A DNA stretch of 11,980 nucleotides from JAVBQU01 sp031548675 (GCA_031548675.1 JAVBQU010000192.1:1-11980); one strand, 5' to 3'. Shown: positions 1-7,378, counted from the first letter of the stretch. Program-made: numbers and translations. The notes: generated from the letters alone by a model not told the origin.

Positions 1-692
1 GTATATTTTTTAACGGTTTTTTGCTTCAATTCCAACAATTGATGCACTTTCGGCAATGTATCAAGGTGGGTTTTGTTTGTGATATATGTACTATCTTCAC
101 CAATGCTAATTTTTGCTCTTTGTTCTTTAGTCGGAACAAAAACTTCTTTTACCCGCTGCATTATTTTTTTGGGCGGCAAAGTTTCAAGCGAAGTTGTAGT
201 TGTTGTTTTTCCGGAATTGGAAGCTATATCCTTGATTAGATCCAGCTCTAGTGTCCGTAATTTTTTGTTGAGAGAGTCAACCGTATTATAATTATTATAT
301 TTTATATTCAACTGAGAAATATAAGACACTTTTTTGTACAACAATACATCAATAGTGTCTAACATCATAGTTTTTGTTTGTTCAGGAAGATACAGCTTTA
401 ACGAATCTATATAAAGCTGTAAATCTGTCATATTTTGAGTAAATTGAGTAATATAAACAGCTTTTTTAGATGTAATATAAAAATTAGCATTCGCCTGAGC
501 CTGATTTACATGAAAAATAATTTCATGCGTTAAATCCAAAATCCTATAATCTTTTTCTATATTCTTCTTTTGTGCATCTATATTTTCTTTCTGATTATAC
601 AGGTAAACAAACATTGTGCCACTCAACCCAATTACTATCAAATATATCAAAATAGCATTGATTCTAATCTTATTTTCAAAATTTTTCTTCAT
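1..692 (-). CDS. N-terminal part of a membrane-anchored sensor protein, probably a histidine kinase (partial, runs off left edge)
   Basis: Reading the minus strand from the ATG at 692-690 gives 230 uninterrupted codons to the window edge; the stop lies outside. A short basic N-terminus (MKKNFENKIR) is followed by one clear membrane segment at about residues 12-32. Then comes a helical, Gln/Asn-rich stretch (about 36-155) that looks like a four-helix or CHASE3-type periplasmic sensor, with NQAQANANFYITSKK at about 63-77. After that are a Thr-rich linker (KTTTTTS, about 162-168) and a hydrophilic segment with EVFVPTKEQR. This layout resembles, from memory, the input half of Bacteroidales hybrid or classical sensor kinases, but no kinase core (H-box, N-box, G-box) is inside the window, so the kinase call is inference. 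No second membrane segment appears by residue 230. It is divergent from the Bat cluster and has a -7 box 20 bases before its start. The opposite strand carries only shadow frames here. Confidence 0.65.
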   Translation of the reverse strand, partial: MKKNFENKIRINAILIYLIVIGLSGTMFVYLYNQKENIDAQKKNIEKDYRILDLTHEIIFHVNQAQANANFYITSKKAVYITQFTQNMTDLQLYIDSLKLYLPEQTKTMMLDTIDVLLYKKVSYISQLNIKYNNYNTVDSLNKKLRTLELDLIKDIASNSGKTTTTTSLETLPPKKIMQRVKEVFVPTKEQRAKISIGEDSTYITNKTHLDTLPKVHQLLELKQKTVKKY

Positions 693-712
693 GAAATGCC
701 CTCATTTTGATA

Positions 713-743
713 CAAAAATATACTTTATATCTCAAATTTCATA
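713..743 (-). promoter_or_regulatory. Candidate Bacteroidota promoter for the sensor-like gene
   Basis: On the minus strand TATTTTTG (720-713) matches the Bacteroidota -7 consensus TAnnTTTG. TATG, one base off the -33 TTTG, sits 19 bases upstream (743-740). Transcription would start near 706, leaving a leader of about 14 bases before the ATG at 692. AT-rich sequence makes chance matches common, so this is a candidate only. Confidence 0.4.
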
Positions 744-910
744 TAATAGATATCCAATTTTATCTACATTCATCATATAACACTGATTACCAAATACATT
801 TCTGATTAGATTTACAATTTATTCATTATAATAATTTGAGTGAGATATTAGAGGTTGTTTAAATATTTGTGCGACATAAATCTACCGGCACTACATAATA
901 AAAAACACGT

Positions 911-943
911 ATACATTTCATAATTATACATTATAAAATGTAT
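911..943. repeat. Imperfect 14-bp inverted repeat (hairpin)
   Basis: The arm 911-924 (ATACATTTCATAAT) pairs with 930-943 (ATTATAAAATGTAT) with one mismatch and a 5-base loop. It is purely AT-rich and has no strong T-run beyond it on either strand, so a terminator role is not clear. It could be an operator or cruciform in the divergent promoter region. Confidence 0.5.
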
Positions 944-1069
944 TGCTTTGCTGGCAATGATGACGTTTTTATATCTGCTTAGAAGCATTTTATTTAAACG
1001 AAGAATCTGCAAATTGCAACAGGTTTCTTAATCATACATACTTTGTTTTGAAAACAATCTCAATACAAA

Positions 1070-1103
1070 AATGCCGGTTTATACATATTTTTCAGCCGGC
1101 ATT
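1070..1103 (-). terminator. GC-stem hairpin, terminator-like on the minus strand
   Basis: AATGCCGG (1070-1077) pairs perfectly with CCGGCATT (1096-1103), extended by one G-T pair, around a loop of about 17-18 bases. Read on the minus strand the stem is followed by TTTTGTATTG, a short T-run as in intrinsic terminators. No minus-strand gene ends here within the window, so it may be an orphan terminator, a small RNA end, or an operator for the Bat cluster. Confidence 0.35.
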
Positions 1104-1168
1104 AAGTCTATTATTTCAGTCATTTATTCAATATAAATTTTCGTTACTTATAAATTCTGTAAATTTCT

Positions 1169-1176
1169 TATTTTTG
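1169..1176 (+). promoter_or_regulatory. Candidate -7 box for the Bat cluster
   Basis: TATTTTTG followed by C fits the Bacteroidota -7 consensus TAnnTTTG. It lies 58 bases before the ATG at 1234, giving a leader of about 50 bases. No good -33 TTTG was found at 19-21 bases upstream, which lowers the confidence. Confidence 0.4.
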
Positions 1177-1233
1177 CATTATAATAAATGACACTATTAA
1201 ACGTTTGCTTGGATAATAAATTAAGGTAAGAAA

Positions 1234-2193
1234 ATGATGCTGAAGAAATATCTTATTATCGCTTTAAGCTTATTGATTGCTTGTTTTTTGCAAGCTCAAG
1301 ATTTAAAGGTATCTGCACATTTGGATAGTGATACCATTTTGATTGGAGATCAAATTCATGTAACCTTAAGCATACAGCCTAAAGGTAGAAATATTACTTT
1401 CCCTGTATTATATGGCGAGCTTGGGCAAATCGAAATCCTTAAAAACGGAGAGATTGACACTATTAAGCAGGGTACAAACCTGATTTTGGAGAAAAAATAT
1501 CTGGTTACAGCTTTTGAACCTACCCGTATTTTACTCGACCAATTATTTTTTGCTTTAGTACAAAATGGAAATGAAACAGATACTATTTTTGTTTCAGGGT
1601 CCAAGCCTTTAATTGTGAATACAATTGCTGTTGATACCACCCAAGCTATCAAAGATATTAAGCCCATTATGGAAGAACCGGTAACTTTTACCGAATGGTG
1701 GCAGCAATATAAGTACTATGCCATCTCTTTGATAACTGCATTGGTTTTGGGCATAATTGTTTTGATTATTGTTTTAAGAAAGAAAAAGAAAAGACCCATT
1801 TTTCCTTTTATGGTAAAACCCAGCCTTCCGGCTCATGTGGTTGCTTTGAAGAAATTAGAAGAATTAAAACAAAAGAAGTTATGGCAGCATGATTTTGTAA
1901 AAGAATACTATGTAGAATTAACCGCAATTTTACGGGAATACCTAGCCGGACGCTTTAAGATAAATGCAGAAGAAAAAACTTCTGACGAAATTTTAGAAGC
2001 CTGCCAAAATATCAGCTTAACTGCTCAAAATGAAGAAATTTTGCAATACATATTAAAATTAGCCGACTTGGTAAAATTTGCCAAGCATCAACCTTTACCT
2101 GATGAACATACACGCTGCCTGTCGGGGGTGTCCGATTTTATCCAAAGCACCATTTCAAAACCAGAAGAAGAAGATAAAACCAATTTGAAATAG
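1234..2193 (+). CDS. DUF4381-like membrane protein of the Bat cluster
   Basis: The product has 319 residues. A signal peptide covers about residues 1-21 (MMLKKYLIIALSLLIACFLQ then AQ), so either of the two adjacent Met codons could be the start. Residues 22-150 form a beta-rich extracytoplasmic domain, a single membrane helix lies at about 161-181, and a basic stop-transfer run (RKKKKR, 182-187) leads into a helical cytoplasmic domain of about 135 residues with KKLEELKQKKLWQHD and EYYVELTAILREYL. This is the architecture of the DUF4381/BatD-like protein that in many Bacteroidota precedes batA after moxR and a DUF58 gene. Its role is thought to be in an envelope-associated VWA/MoxR system, but the biochemical function is unknown. 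It ends with TAG, 24 bases before batA, so co-transcription is very likely. It is the first gene of its cluster here, because MoxR and DUF58 are not upstream. Confidence 0.8.
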   Translation: MMLKKYLIIALSLLIACFLQAQDLKVSAHLDSDTILIGDQIHVTLSIQPKGRNITFPVLYGELGQIEILKNGEIDTIKQGTNLILEKKYLVTAFEPTRILLDQLFFALVQNGNETDTIFVSGSKPLIVNTIAVDTTQAIKDIKPIMEEPVTFTEWWQQYKYYAISLITALVLGIIVLIIVLRKKKKRPIFPFMVKPSLPAHVVALKKLEELKQKKLWQHDFVKEYYVELTAILREYLAGRFKINAEEKTSDEILEACQNISLTAQNEEILQYILKLADLVKFAKHQPLPDEHTRCLSGVSDFIQSTISKPEEEDKTNLK

Positions 2194-2217
2194 TCGAACC
2201 AAAATACAAGTAATCCT

Positions 2218-3222
2218 ATGAATATCATTCCTCCCGACTTGCATTTTGCCAACCCTGCATGGCTATATTTACTTATTATCATTCCGCTTTTGCTCGTATG
2301 GTATATTTTCCGTCAATTTAAAGGAATGCCTGCATTGCATTTTTCCAATACTTTTCCATTTGCTAAATACCGAAAAACATTCAAACAATATTGCTATCAT
2401 ATTTTATTTGCCCTTCGGATGTTGGTTTTAGCCTTGCTGATTGTAATTTTAGCCCGTCCGCAAACCAAACTAAGCCGCAGTGAACAAATTGTAGAAGGTA
2501 TCGATATTATTTTTGCAATAGATGTTTCAGGCTCGATGAAAGCCGCCGATTTTAGCCCCAATCGTTTAGGTGCTGCCAAAAAAATTACAGAACAATTTAT
2601 CGATGCTCGCAAAACCGACCGCATGGGCTTAGTTGTATTCAGCGGCGAAGCCTATACGCAGTGTCCGCTCACTATTGACCATACAGTATTAAAAACCCTG
2701 CTGGCAAAAGTAAAAAACGGCATTATTGAAGACGGAACTGCTTTGGGCGATGGTTTGGGAACAGCTGTAAGCCGGATTAAAGACAGCAAAGCCAAAAGCA
2801 AAGTTATCATACTGCTTACAGATGGCGTAAACAATATGGGAGCAGTATCACCGGCTATGGCTGCCGAAGCTGCCAAAACATTTGGTATCCGGATTTATAC
2901 CATCGGTGTAGGCGCTATGGGCTACGCCCCTTATCCGATAGAAACCCCATTTGGCATACAATACCAAAATGTACCTGTTGAAATAGACGAACCGCTGATG
3001 AAGCAAATTTCGGCAGCCACAGGAGGAGAATATTTCAGGGCTACAAATAACAAAAGCCTGCAAAATGTTTTTGATAAAATAGATAAGCTGGAGAAATCTA
3101 AAATTGATGTTTTGAGTTATCATAATACCAAAGATGAGTATTTTCCATTTTTAGCGGCAGCTTTGGCATTATTATTTTTAGAAATATTTTTACGGTGGAT
3201 GATTTTTAAACGGATTCCGTAA
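2218..3222 (+). CDS. batA: BatA, membrane-anchored von Willebrand factor A protein
   Basis: The product has 334 residues. Two N-terminal membrane helices lie at about 15-30 and 62-79, a VWA domain at about 92-290, and a C-terminal membrane helix at about 309-326, the usual BatA/BatB layout with the VWA domain outside the cytoplasmic membrane. The metal-ion-dependent adhesion site is complete: D102-x-S104-x-S106 in AIDVSGSM, T174 in EDGTALGDG, and D202 in LLTDGVNN. Conserved blocks FSPNRLGAAK and GLVVFSGEAYTQCPLT are present. Bat proteins (first described as Bacteroides aerotolerance proteins) are linked to stress tolerance, with BatA and BatB forming larger assemblies in Bacteroides work; the exact function is unsettled. 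It is the second gene of a three-gene cluster, with 62 bases before batB. VWA proteins of other families share the fold, but size, topology and neighbours favour BatA. Confidence 0.9.
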   Translation: MNIIPPDLHFANPAWLYLLIIIPLLLVWYIFRQFKGMPALHFSNTFPFAKYRKTFKQYCYHILFALRMLVLALLIVILARPQTKLSRSEQIVEGIDIIFAIDVSGSMKAADFSPNRLGAAKKITEQFIDARKTDRMGLVVFSGEAYTQCPLTIDHTVLKTLLAKVKNGIIEDGTALGDGLGTAVSRIKDSKAKSKVIILLTDGVNNMGAVSPAMAAEAAKTFGIRIYTIGVGAMGYAPYPIETPFGIQYQNVPVEIDEPLMKQISAATGGEYFRATNNKSLQNVFDKIDKLEKSKIDVLSYHNTKDEYFPFLAAALALLFLEIFLRWMIFKRIP

Positions 3223-3284
3223 TCGAAAACGATAAACTTTATCATTTTAAGCAAATCAACAAAAATCTAAATAGTATCTAAGTT

Positions 3285-4334
3285 ATGTTTCGATTTGAAC
3301 ATATTGAATATTTATACGGATTATTTCTAATTCCGTTATTTATTGTATTTTTCGTTGTATATCAAGTACGGAAACGCCGCAATTTAGCCAAAATCGGCGA
3401 TATGCAATTAGTAAATACCCTATTGCCCGAAGTATCAAAAGGAATGTCCGTATTGAAATTGATTCTCATTCTTTTAGCTTATGCAAGTTTGGTAGTTGCC
3501 ATTGCCAATCCGCAGATAGGCTCTAAAGTAGAAGAAGCCAAACGACAAGGTATTGATATGATGGTATGTTTAGATATTTCGTACAGTATGCTTGCCGAAG
3601 ACATACAGCCCAATCGTTTAGCACGGTCGAAACAAGCTTTAACAAAACTCATCGACCAACTTTCGGGCGATAGAATCGGCATTGTAATTTTTGCAGGAAA
3701 AGCCTTTGTACAACTTCCTTTAACAAACGATTACGGTGCCGCTAAAATGTTTCTCGAAAATATTTCTCCCGATCTCATTCAGGCACAAGGTACGGCTATC
3801 GGTACAGCATTAGATTTAGCTGTTAATTCGTTCGACCAAAGTAAAACAGGAGAACAACGCAGCAAAGCCATTATTCTTATATCCGACGGCGAAAACCACG
3901 AAGATGATTTAAAAGCTGCTATGGATGATGCTAAAGACCAAAATATTATTATCCATACAATCGGCATGGGATTATCTGCCGGAGCTCCTATTCCTATTTA
4001 TCAAAACGGCAATCAAACAGGCTACCGCAAAGACCGCGATGGCAATACCATAGTTACCAAACTAAACGAAGCCATGCTGCAGCAGATTGCACAAGACGGA
4101 AAAGGCATTTATATTCAAGCTAACAATACAACCACAGGCTTACAGGAAATATTTAAAAGCATCGATAAAATGGCAAAAAACACCTACGATAACCGGATGA
4201 TTTCCGGATACGAAAGCCAACACCGATATTTTATCGCTTTAGCTTTGCTGCTTTTATTTATCGAAATTTTACTAACCGAAAAACGCTACCAATTTTTAAG
4301 TAAAGTTCGTTTGTTTGGAGAGAAGAAAAAGTAA
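3285..4334 (+). CDS. batB: BatB, membrane-anchored von Willebrand factor A protein
   Basis: The product has 349 residues and is paralogous to the upstream BatA. Membrane helices lie at about 9-28 and 56-75, a VWA domain at about 88-295, and a C-terminal helix at about 314-330 followed by a basic tail. The MIDAS motif is intact: D97-x-S99-x-S101 (LDISYSM), T170 (AQGTAIGTA) and D201 (LISDGENHED). The block EDIQPNRLARSK and the segment GDRIGIVIFAGKAFVQLPLT match the BatB pattern. It would act with BatA in the cytoplasmic membrane. In many Bacteroidota it is followed by TPR-bearing BatC, then BatD and BatE; here the next gene is convergent and unrelated, so the cluster stops at batB. No strong terminator hairpin was seen in the 25 bases between batB and the next stop codon. 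Confidence 0.9.
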   Translation: MFRFEHIEYLYGLFLIPLFIVFFVVYQVRKRRNLAKIGDMQLVNTLLPEVSKGMSVLKLILILLAYASLVVAIANPQIGSKVEEAKRQGIDMMVCLDISYSMLAEDIQPNRLARSKQALTKLIDQLSGDRIGIVIFAGKAFVQLPLTNDYGAAKMFLENISPDLIQAQGTAIGTALDLAVNSFDQSKTGEQRSKAIILISDGENHEDDLKAAMDDAKDQNIIIHTIGMGLSAGAPIPIYQNGNQTGYRKDRDGNTIVTKLNEAMLQQIAQDGKGIYIQANNTTTGLQEIFKSIDKMAKNTYDNRMISGYESQHRYFIALALLLLFIEILLTEKRYQFLSKVRLFGEKKK

Positions 4335-4359
4335 AGCTCAATATAAAATAGAACCCCTA

Positions 4360-5442
4360 TTATAAGCTATAGCCTAAACTAAAAAGCACATAGTCTGCCG
4401 CTGTAGTTTTGTTAATCAACAATATGCTTCCGAAAAAATTGCGGGTAAAAGAATATTTAAGACCTATTTTAGCAAACAAGTAGTTTTCGTAATCCCTCGT
4501 GTTTGCAAAGAAATATCCCAAATTAGTTACTATTCCAAGCCTTCGGATTACCAATTCGTGACCGATTGTAAATCCGAAGAATTGTGTGTATTCCAAATTT
4601 TCATGTAATTCATCAGTACTTCCCTGCCTATCCAAAAAGCAAAATTCAGCACCTAATCTATTCCTTGAAGTTACATTTTTAGTAACCCCCAAATCCATCA
4701 TATAATTCTTATAATACACCTTAGAATCTCTGCCGGCATGACGCATAGCAAAGCCTGCCGATAAATAAGGACGCAATCTATGCTCATATATTGCAAATTC
4801 TTTAGATAATGTATTAACATGAGCTATTTTAGGAACAAATAAATAGCGGACATTTACGCCTAAGCTTACTACATTTAATCCGTAATTAGACATCCGTAAA
4901 GAACCATTAGAAGCATGTTGCAAACTAACAAAAGTACCTAACTGTAATCGGTCGTTAATCTTATAATCCAAATTCAAGCTACCGTGAAAATACGCATTTA
5001 CAGGAGAACATATCACCGTATTTTGATGCATAAAGTTATTCGTATCTTCTGAATAATAATCAGGAGCAAAGCCTAAGCCTATGCCCAAATGCGGATAAAA
5101 ACGCAGATGCCGGGTCTTAAAAATCATAGGTTCAATAAACATAGATATTCCCCCTATGCTTCCTATAAATTTATTAGAAGTATGGATAAACGACAAAGCA
5201 AAACCAAAATCAGTTGCATGATAAGTATTTTGCCAAAAAGCATCACTTTTAGGATTCAGATAAACTCGGAATTCAGCAGAAAAAGTATTGCCTTTCACAT
5301 AAGATATATTTTTTGAATGAGCCCAAATATGCCCCTCCGACAAATGCAGACTACCCACGCCTATAGTATTTTGCGATTTTGCAGAAATACCAAACAGCAT
5401 GAAAAAACAAACTCCAAAGTAAAACAAGCGCATACGTACCAA
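4360..5442 (-). CDS. PagL-like acyloxyacyl hydrolase, outer membrane beta-barrel (candidate lipid A 3-O-deacylase)
   Basis: The product has 360 residues. A signal peptide covers about 1-23 (MRLFYFGVCFFMLFGIS, ending near AKSQ); the start could be Met1 or Met4. The rest is rich in alternating aromatic/hydrophobic strands typical of an outer membrane barrel and ends in an aromatic-rich strand with a terminal Leu (SLGYSL). The stretch LQHASNGSLRMSNYGLNVVSLGV (split here as H176-A-S178-N-G and following) matches the His-x-Ser-Asn motif of PagL, whose His and Ser are catalytic in removing the 3-O acyl chain of lipid A at the outer membrane. PagL's catalytic Glu lies 12 residues after the Ser; here that position is Asn190, so the third residue is uncertain. 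The protein is about twice the size of proteobacterial PagL, as I recall for Bacteroidota homologues. It is convergent with batB and divergent from nadK. Another barrel enzyme or structural barrel is possible. Confidence 0.7.
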   Translation of the reverse strand: MVRMRLFYFGVCFFMLFGISAKSQNTIGVGSLHLSEGHIWAHSKNISYVKGNTFSAEFRVYLNPKSDAFWQNTYHATDFGFALSFIHTSNKFIGSIGGISMFIEPMIFKTRHLRFYPHLGIGLGFAPDYYSEDTNNFMHQNTVICSPVNAYFHGSLNLDYKINDRLQLGTFVSLQHASNGSLRMSNYGLNVVSLGVNVRYLFVPKIAHVNTLSKEFAIYEHRLRPYLSAGFAMRHAGRDSKVYYKNYMMDLGVTKNVTSRNRLGAEFCFLDRQGSTDELHENLEYTQFFGFTIGHELVIRRLGIVTNLGYFFANTRDYENYLFAKIGLKYSFTRNFFGSILLINKTTAADYVLFSLGYSL

Positions 5443-5463
5443 CTAACAAATTTAATCAAAATG

Positions 5464-5471
5464 CAAAGTTA
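5464..5471 (-). promoter_or_regulatory. Candidate -7 box for the PagL-like gene
   Basis: On the minus strand TAACTTTG followed by C fits the TAnnTTTG consensus, 21 bases before the ATG at 5442. The -33 region at 19 bases spacing is weak. It is about 50 bases from an identical TAACTTTG box facing the other way for nadK, forming a compact divergent promoter. Confidence 0.45.
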
Positions 5472-5499
5472 ATATAATTTCAAAAATGGTGTAAGATTC

Positions 5500-5530
5500 A
5501 TTGATATTTTGGTTTTTCTATGTAACTTTG
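5500..5530 (+). promoter_or_regulatory. Candidate promoter for nadK
   Basis: TAACTTTG (5523-5530) matches the Bacteroidota -7 consensus exactly. ATTG (5500-5503), one base off TTTG, sits at the preferred 19-base spacing. Transcription would begin near 5537, about 34 bases before the nadK ATG. Confidence 0.5.
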
Positions 5531-5570
5531 ACGCCACTGGCATTAATCAAATTTATAATATATACAATTT

Positions 5571-6458
5571 ATGACCTTAGGTATTTTTGGTAAAGAAGTC
5601 AATATTAATGACTTAATAAATCTTCAATATTTGATTCAAAAATTAGAAGAAGCAGGTATTGAACTTTGCTGCTATGCTCCTTTCTTTGATTTTCTGGCAG
5701 ATAGAATAACATTTAAGCCTAAGTATTTATTTAAAAATCATGTAGATATTGAAAATAAAATAGACCTACTCCTTTCCATAGGCGGCGATGGTACTCTGCT
5801 TGATACGGTACATTTGGTCAGAAAAAATAATATTCCGGTTTTAGGTATCAATATGGGACGTTTAGGATTCTTAGCTTCAATTGCCAAAAACGATATAGAC
5901 TATTGCATAGAATGCTTATTGAAAAAAGATTTTATTATCGAAAAACGTACACTTTTATCCATAGAAAGCCCTAAAAATTTATTCGGAGATTTTAATTATG
6001 CCTTGAATGATATATCTATCTACCGTAAAAATATGTCAAGCATGATTGCCGTAAGTGCCTATGTAAATGAAAATTTTCTAAACACCTATTACGGCGATGG
6101 GATTATTATCGCGACGCCAACCGGTTCTACAGCTTATTCGATGAGTTGCAACGGACCCATTCTAACTCCTAATTCAGAAACACTGGTTATTACCCCTATT
6201 GCCAACCATATGCTTACTGTCCGCCCCATAATTATTGCCAACGACAGTATAATACGGTTGCAAGCCGATGGAAGCAGAGGAGATTTTTTAGTTACTCTCG
6301 ATTCAAAAAATATAGAAATAGAATCCGGCACAGAAATTATAATCAAAAAAGCTGATTTTAAATTTAATTTGGTAACACTTCCTAATCGGGATTTTTTTAC
6401 CACTATACGCGAAAAACTGATGTGGGGAATTGATAAACGAGGTTCCATACAAAATTAA
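5571..6458 (+). CDS. nadK: NAD kinase (ATP:NAD 2'-phosphotransferase)
   Basis: The product has 295 residues, normal for bacterial NAD kinases. It phosphorylates NAD to NADP in the cytoplasm and is the only known route to NADP in most bacteria. The sequence shows the family blocks in order: GGDGTLLDT at 71-79 (catalytic Asp in GGDG), GINMGRLGFLASI at 92-104, the NAD-contacting ALND at about 144-147, and the glycine-rich GDGIIIATPTGSTAYS at 175-190. The PIANHMLTVRPIII block follows at about 209-222. The start gives an N-terminus (MTLGIFGKEV) with the expected first beta strand. It stands alone: its promoter is divergent from the PagL-like gene and 179 bases separate it from the next gene. No clear terminator hairpin was seen directly after it. 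Confidence 0.95.
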   Translation: MTLGIFGKEVNINDLINLQYLIQKLEEAGIELCCYAPFFDFLADRITFKPKYLFKNHVDIENKIDLLLSIGGDGTLLDTVHLVRKNNIPVLGINMGRLGFLASIAKNDIDYCIECLLKKDFIIEKRTLLSIESPKNLFGDFNYALNDISIYRKNMSSMIAVSAYVNENFLNTYYGDGIIIATPTGSTAYSMSCNGPILTPNSETLVITPIANHMLTVRPIIIANDSIIRLQADGSRGDFLVTLDSKNIEIESGTEIIIKKADFKFNLVTLPNRDFFTTIREKLMWGIDKRGSIQN

Positions 6459-6532
6459 AAACGCATGAAACTTACCATATTACGATTAAAAAACTTCTAA
6501 ATTTTTAATAATTCAGATACATTTTTTTTGAC

Positions 6533-6540
6533 TACTTTTG
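6533..6540 (+). promoter_or_regulatory. Candidate -7 box for the outer membrane barrel gene
   Basis: TACTTTTG fits TAnnTTTG and lies 98 bases before the ATG at 6638, implying a leader of about 90 bases. No good -33 element was found at 19 bases. The surrounding T-runs make a chance match plausible. Confidence 0.3.
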
Positions 6541-6637
6541 CTTTTTCATTTTTGGAATTAAATTCATCTGAAAAAAAACTTACACTATAGAAACATTGTT
6601 CTATATAAACAATTAACAATCAAATTATAAAAAAAAC

Positions 6638-7267
6638 ATGAAAAAACATTTTTTATTAATCGCAATCGGCTTAATAAGCCTTACAACGTACGCTCAAATG
6701 CCTATTACTGCCGGAGTTCAAGGTCAAGTTTCCGGCTTTCAATTATCGAAACCATCAAGAGATTATCTTACATCTTTCAGACCGGGTTTTGCACTAGGAG
6801 CTTTTGCCCGTTTCGATTTGAACAAAACATTTTATTTCCAACCGGAATTAACCTTTGGATATATTGACGGAAATATAGAACCTGACAATAAATTAGATCA
6901 ACCGGTTAAGACTGCTGCTGTTGCAGTTCCCTTATTAATCGGAGCTAAATTGGTGCAAATGCCTGATGTTAATTTCAGAGTATATTTAGGATTGGGAAAT
7001 ACCATTACAGTGCTTAACAACATTAGAGCTTTTAATGATCAATTCTCAAAAGTTATTCAAAATTACGATTCAGGAATTGAAGCGTCTCCCTATCAAGTGT
7101 CCGGTATTATTGGTATTGGGTTTGATTTGATGGATGTTACCGTCGATTTACGTTACGGAAGAGATTTTAATCAAACTATAACTCTCAAAAATTCTGATAA
7201 TAAAAAAGACAAGTTTTACCAAAATGCCTTTACTTTAGCCATCGGATTTAAAATGATAAAATCATAA
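6638..7267 (+). CDS. Secreted outer membrane beta-barrel protein (porin-family / PF13568-like)
   Basis: The product has 209 residues. A clean signal peptide (MKKHFLLIAIGLISLTTYAQ, cleavage near residue 19-20) precedes amphipathic strands rich in Gly and aromatic residues: GVQGQVSGFQL, RPGFALGAFARFDL, TFYFQPELTFGYIDG, VPLLIGAKLV, FRVYLGLGNTI, SGIIGIGFDLMDVTVDLRYGRDF and a last strand FTLAIGFKMIKS. This is the pattern of the small outer membrane beta-barrel domain very common in Bacteroidota (PorT/OmpW-like family). The actual role, whether structural, channel or secretion-related, cannot be read from the sequence. It is monocistronic: 179 bases follow nadK and a strong hairpin terminator starts 18 bases after its stop. 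Confidence 0.75.
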   Translation: MKKHFLLIAIGLISLTTYAQMPITAGVQGQVSGFQLSKPSRDYLTSFRPGFALGAFARFDLNKTFYFQPELTFGYIDGNIEPDNKLDQPVKTAAVAVPLLIGAKLVQMPDVNFRVYLGLGNTITVLNNIRAFNDQFSKVIQNYDSGIEASPYQVSGIIGIGFDLMDVTVDLRYGRDFNQTITLKNSDNKKDKFYQNAFTLAIGFKMIKS

Positions 7268-7284
7268 TAGAAACTTAAGAAGGC

Positions 7285-7345
7285 AAATATAAAAGACACA
7301 AGGATTCCTATGTTAATAAATTTAATCTTTGTGTCTTTTATATTT
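7285..7345 (+). terminator. Strong 22-bp hairpin terminator after the barrel gene
   Basis: The arm 7285-7306 pairs with 7324-7345 over 22 base pairs with only one G-T wobble (7302-7328) around a 17-base loop. The core pairs AAAAGACACAAGGATT with AATCTTTGTGTCTTTT, and the T-rich right arm runs on into TTTTCTTTG. It would end transcription of the outer membrane gene and separates it from the mreC operon; the A/T flanks make it potentially active on both strands. Confidence 0.85.
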
Positions 7346-7347
7346 TC

Positions 7348-7378
7348 TTTGTCTTTCTCAAAAAATCTTGCATCTTTG
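7348..7378 (+). promoter_or_regulatory. Candidate promoter for the mreC-mreD-ubiA operon
   Basis: TTTG (7348-7351), a 19-base spacer, then CATCTTTG followed by C (7371-7378) matches the Bacteroidota TTTG-N19-TAnnTTTG arrangement except for the first base of the -7 box. It lies just after the preceding terminator and 53 bases before the mreC ATG at 7431, which supports a real promoter here. Confidence 0.6.

Larger units (their letters stand above)
693..1233. other. Divergent intergenic region, 541 bases, no gene seen
   Basis: This AT-rich spacer separates the minus-strand sensor-like gene from the plus-strand Bat cluster. No convincing ORF is present; the longest plus-strand frame noticed is about 24 codons starting near 959. 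No tRNA or rRNA signature was seen. It holds two inverted repeats (911-943 and 1070-1103) and candidate -7 boxes for both flanking genes. The length and GC-containing hairpin suggest either regulatory DNA, a small RNA, or the remains of a lost gene with its terminator. Confidence 0.6.

Noticed and set aside
21..291. Two overlapping 72-codon plus-strand frames at the left edge
   Set aside because: They are antisense to the long open minus-strand frame (692 to 1), which has a membrane helix, a promoter box and coherent composition; the plus-strand peptides are Cys/Phe-rich and lack family resemblance.
841..870. Possible insertion-sequence end (GAGGTTGTTTAAA near 850)
   Set aside because: It vaguely recalls terminal repeats of some insertion sequences, but no matching inverted end, target duplication or transposase fragment was found nearby.
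3223..3284. Small hairpin (GATAA-ACT-TTATC) between batA and batB
   Set aside because: Five AT-rich base pairs without a T-run is too weak to call a terminator or regulatory site; the two genes are best read as one transcript.
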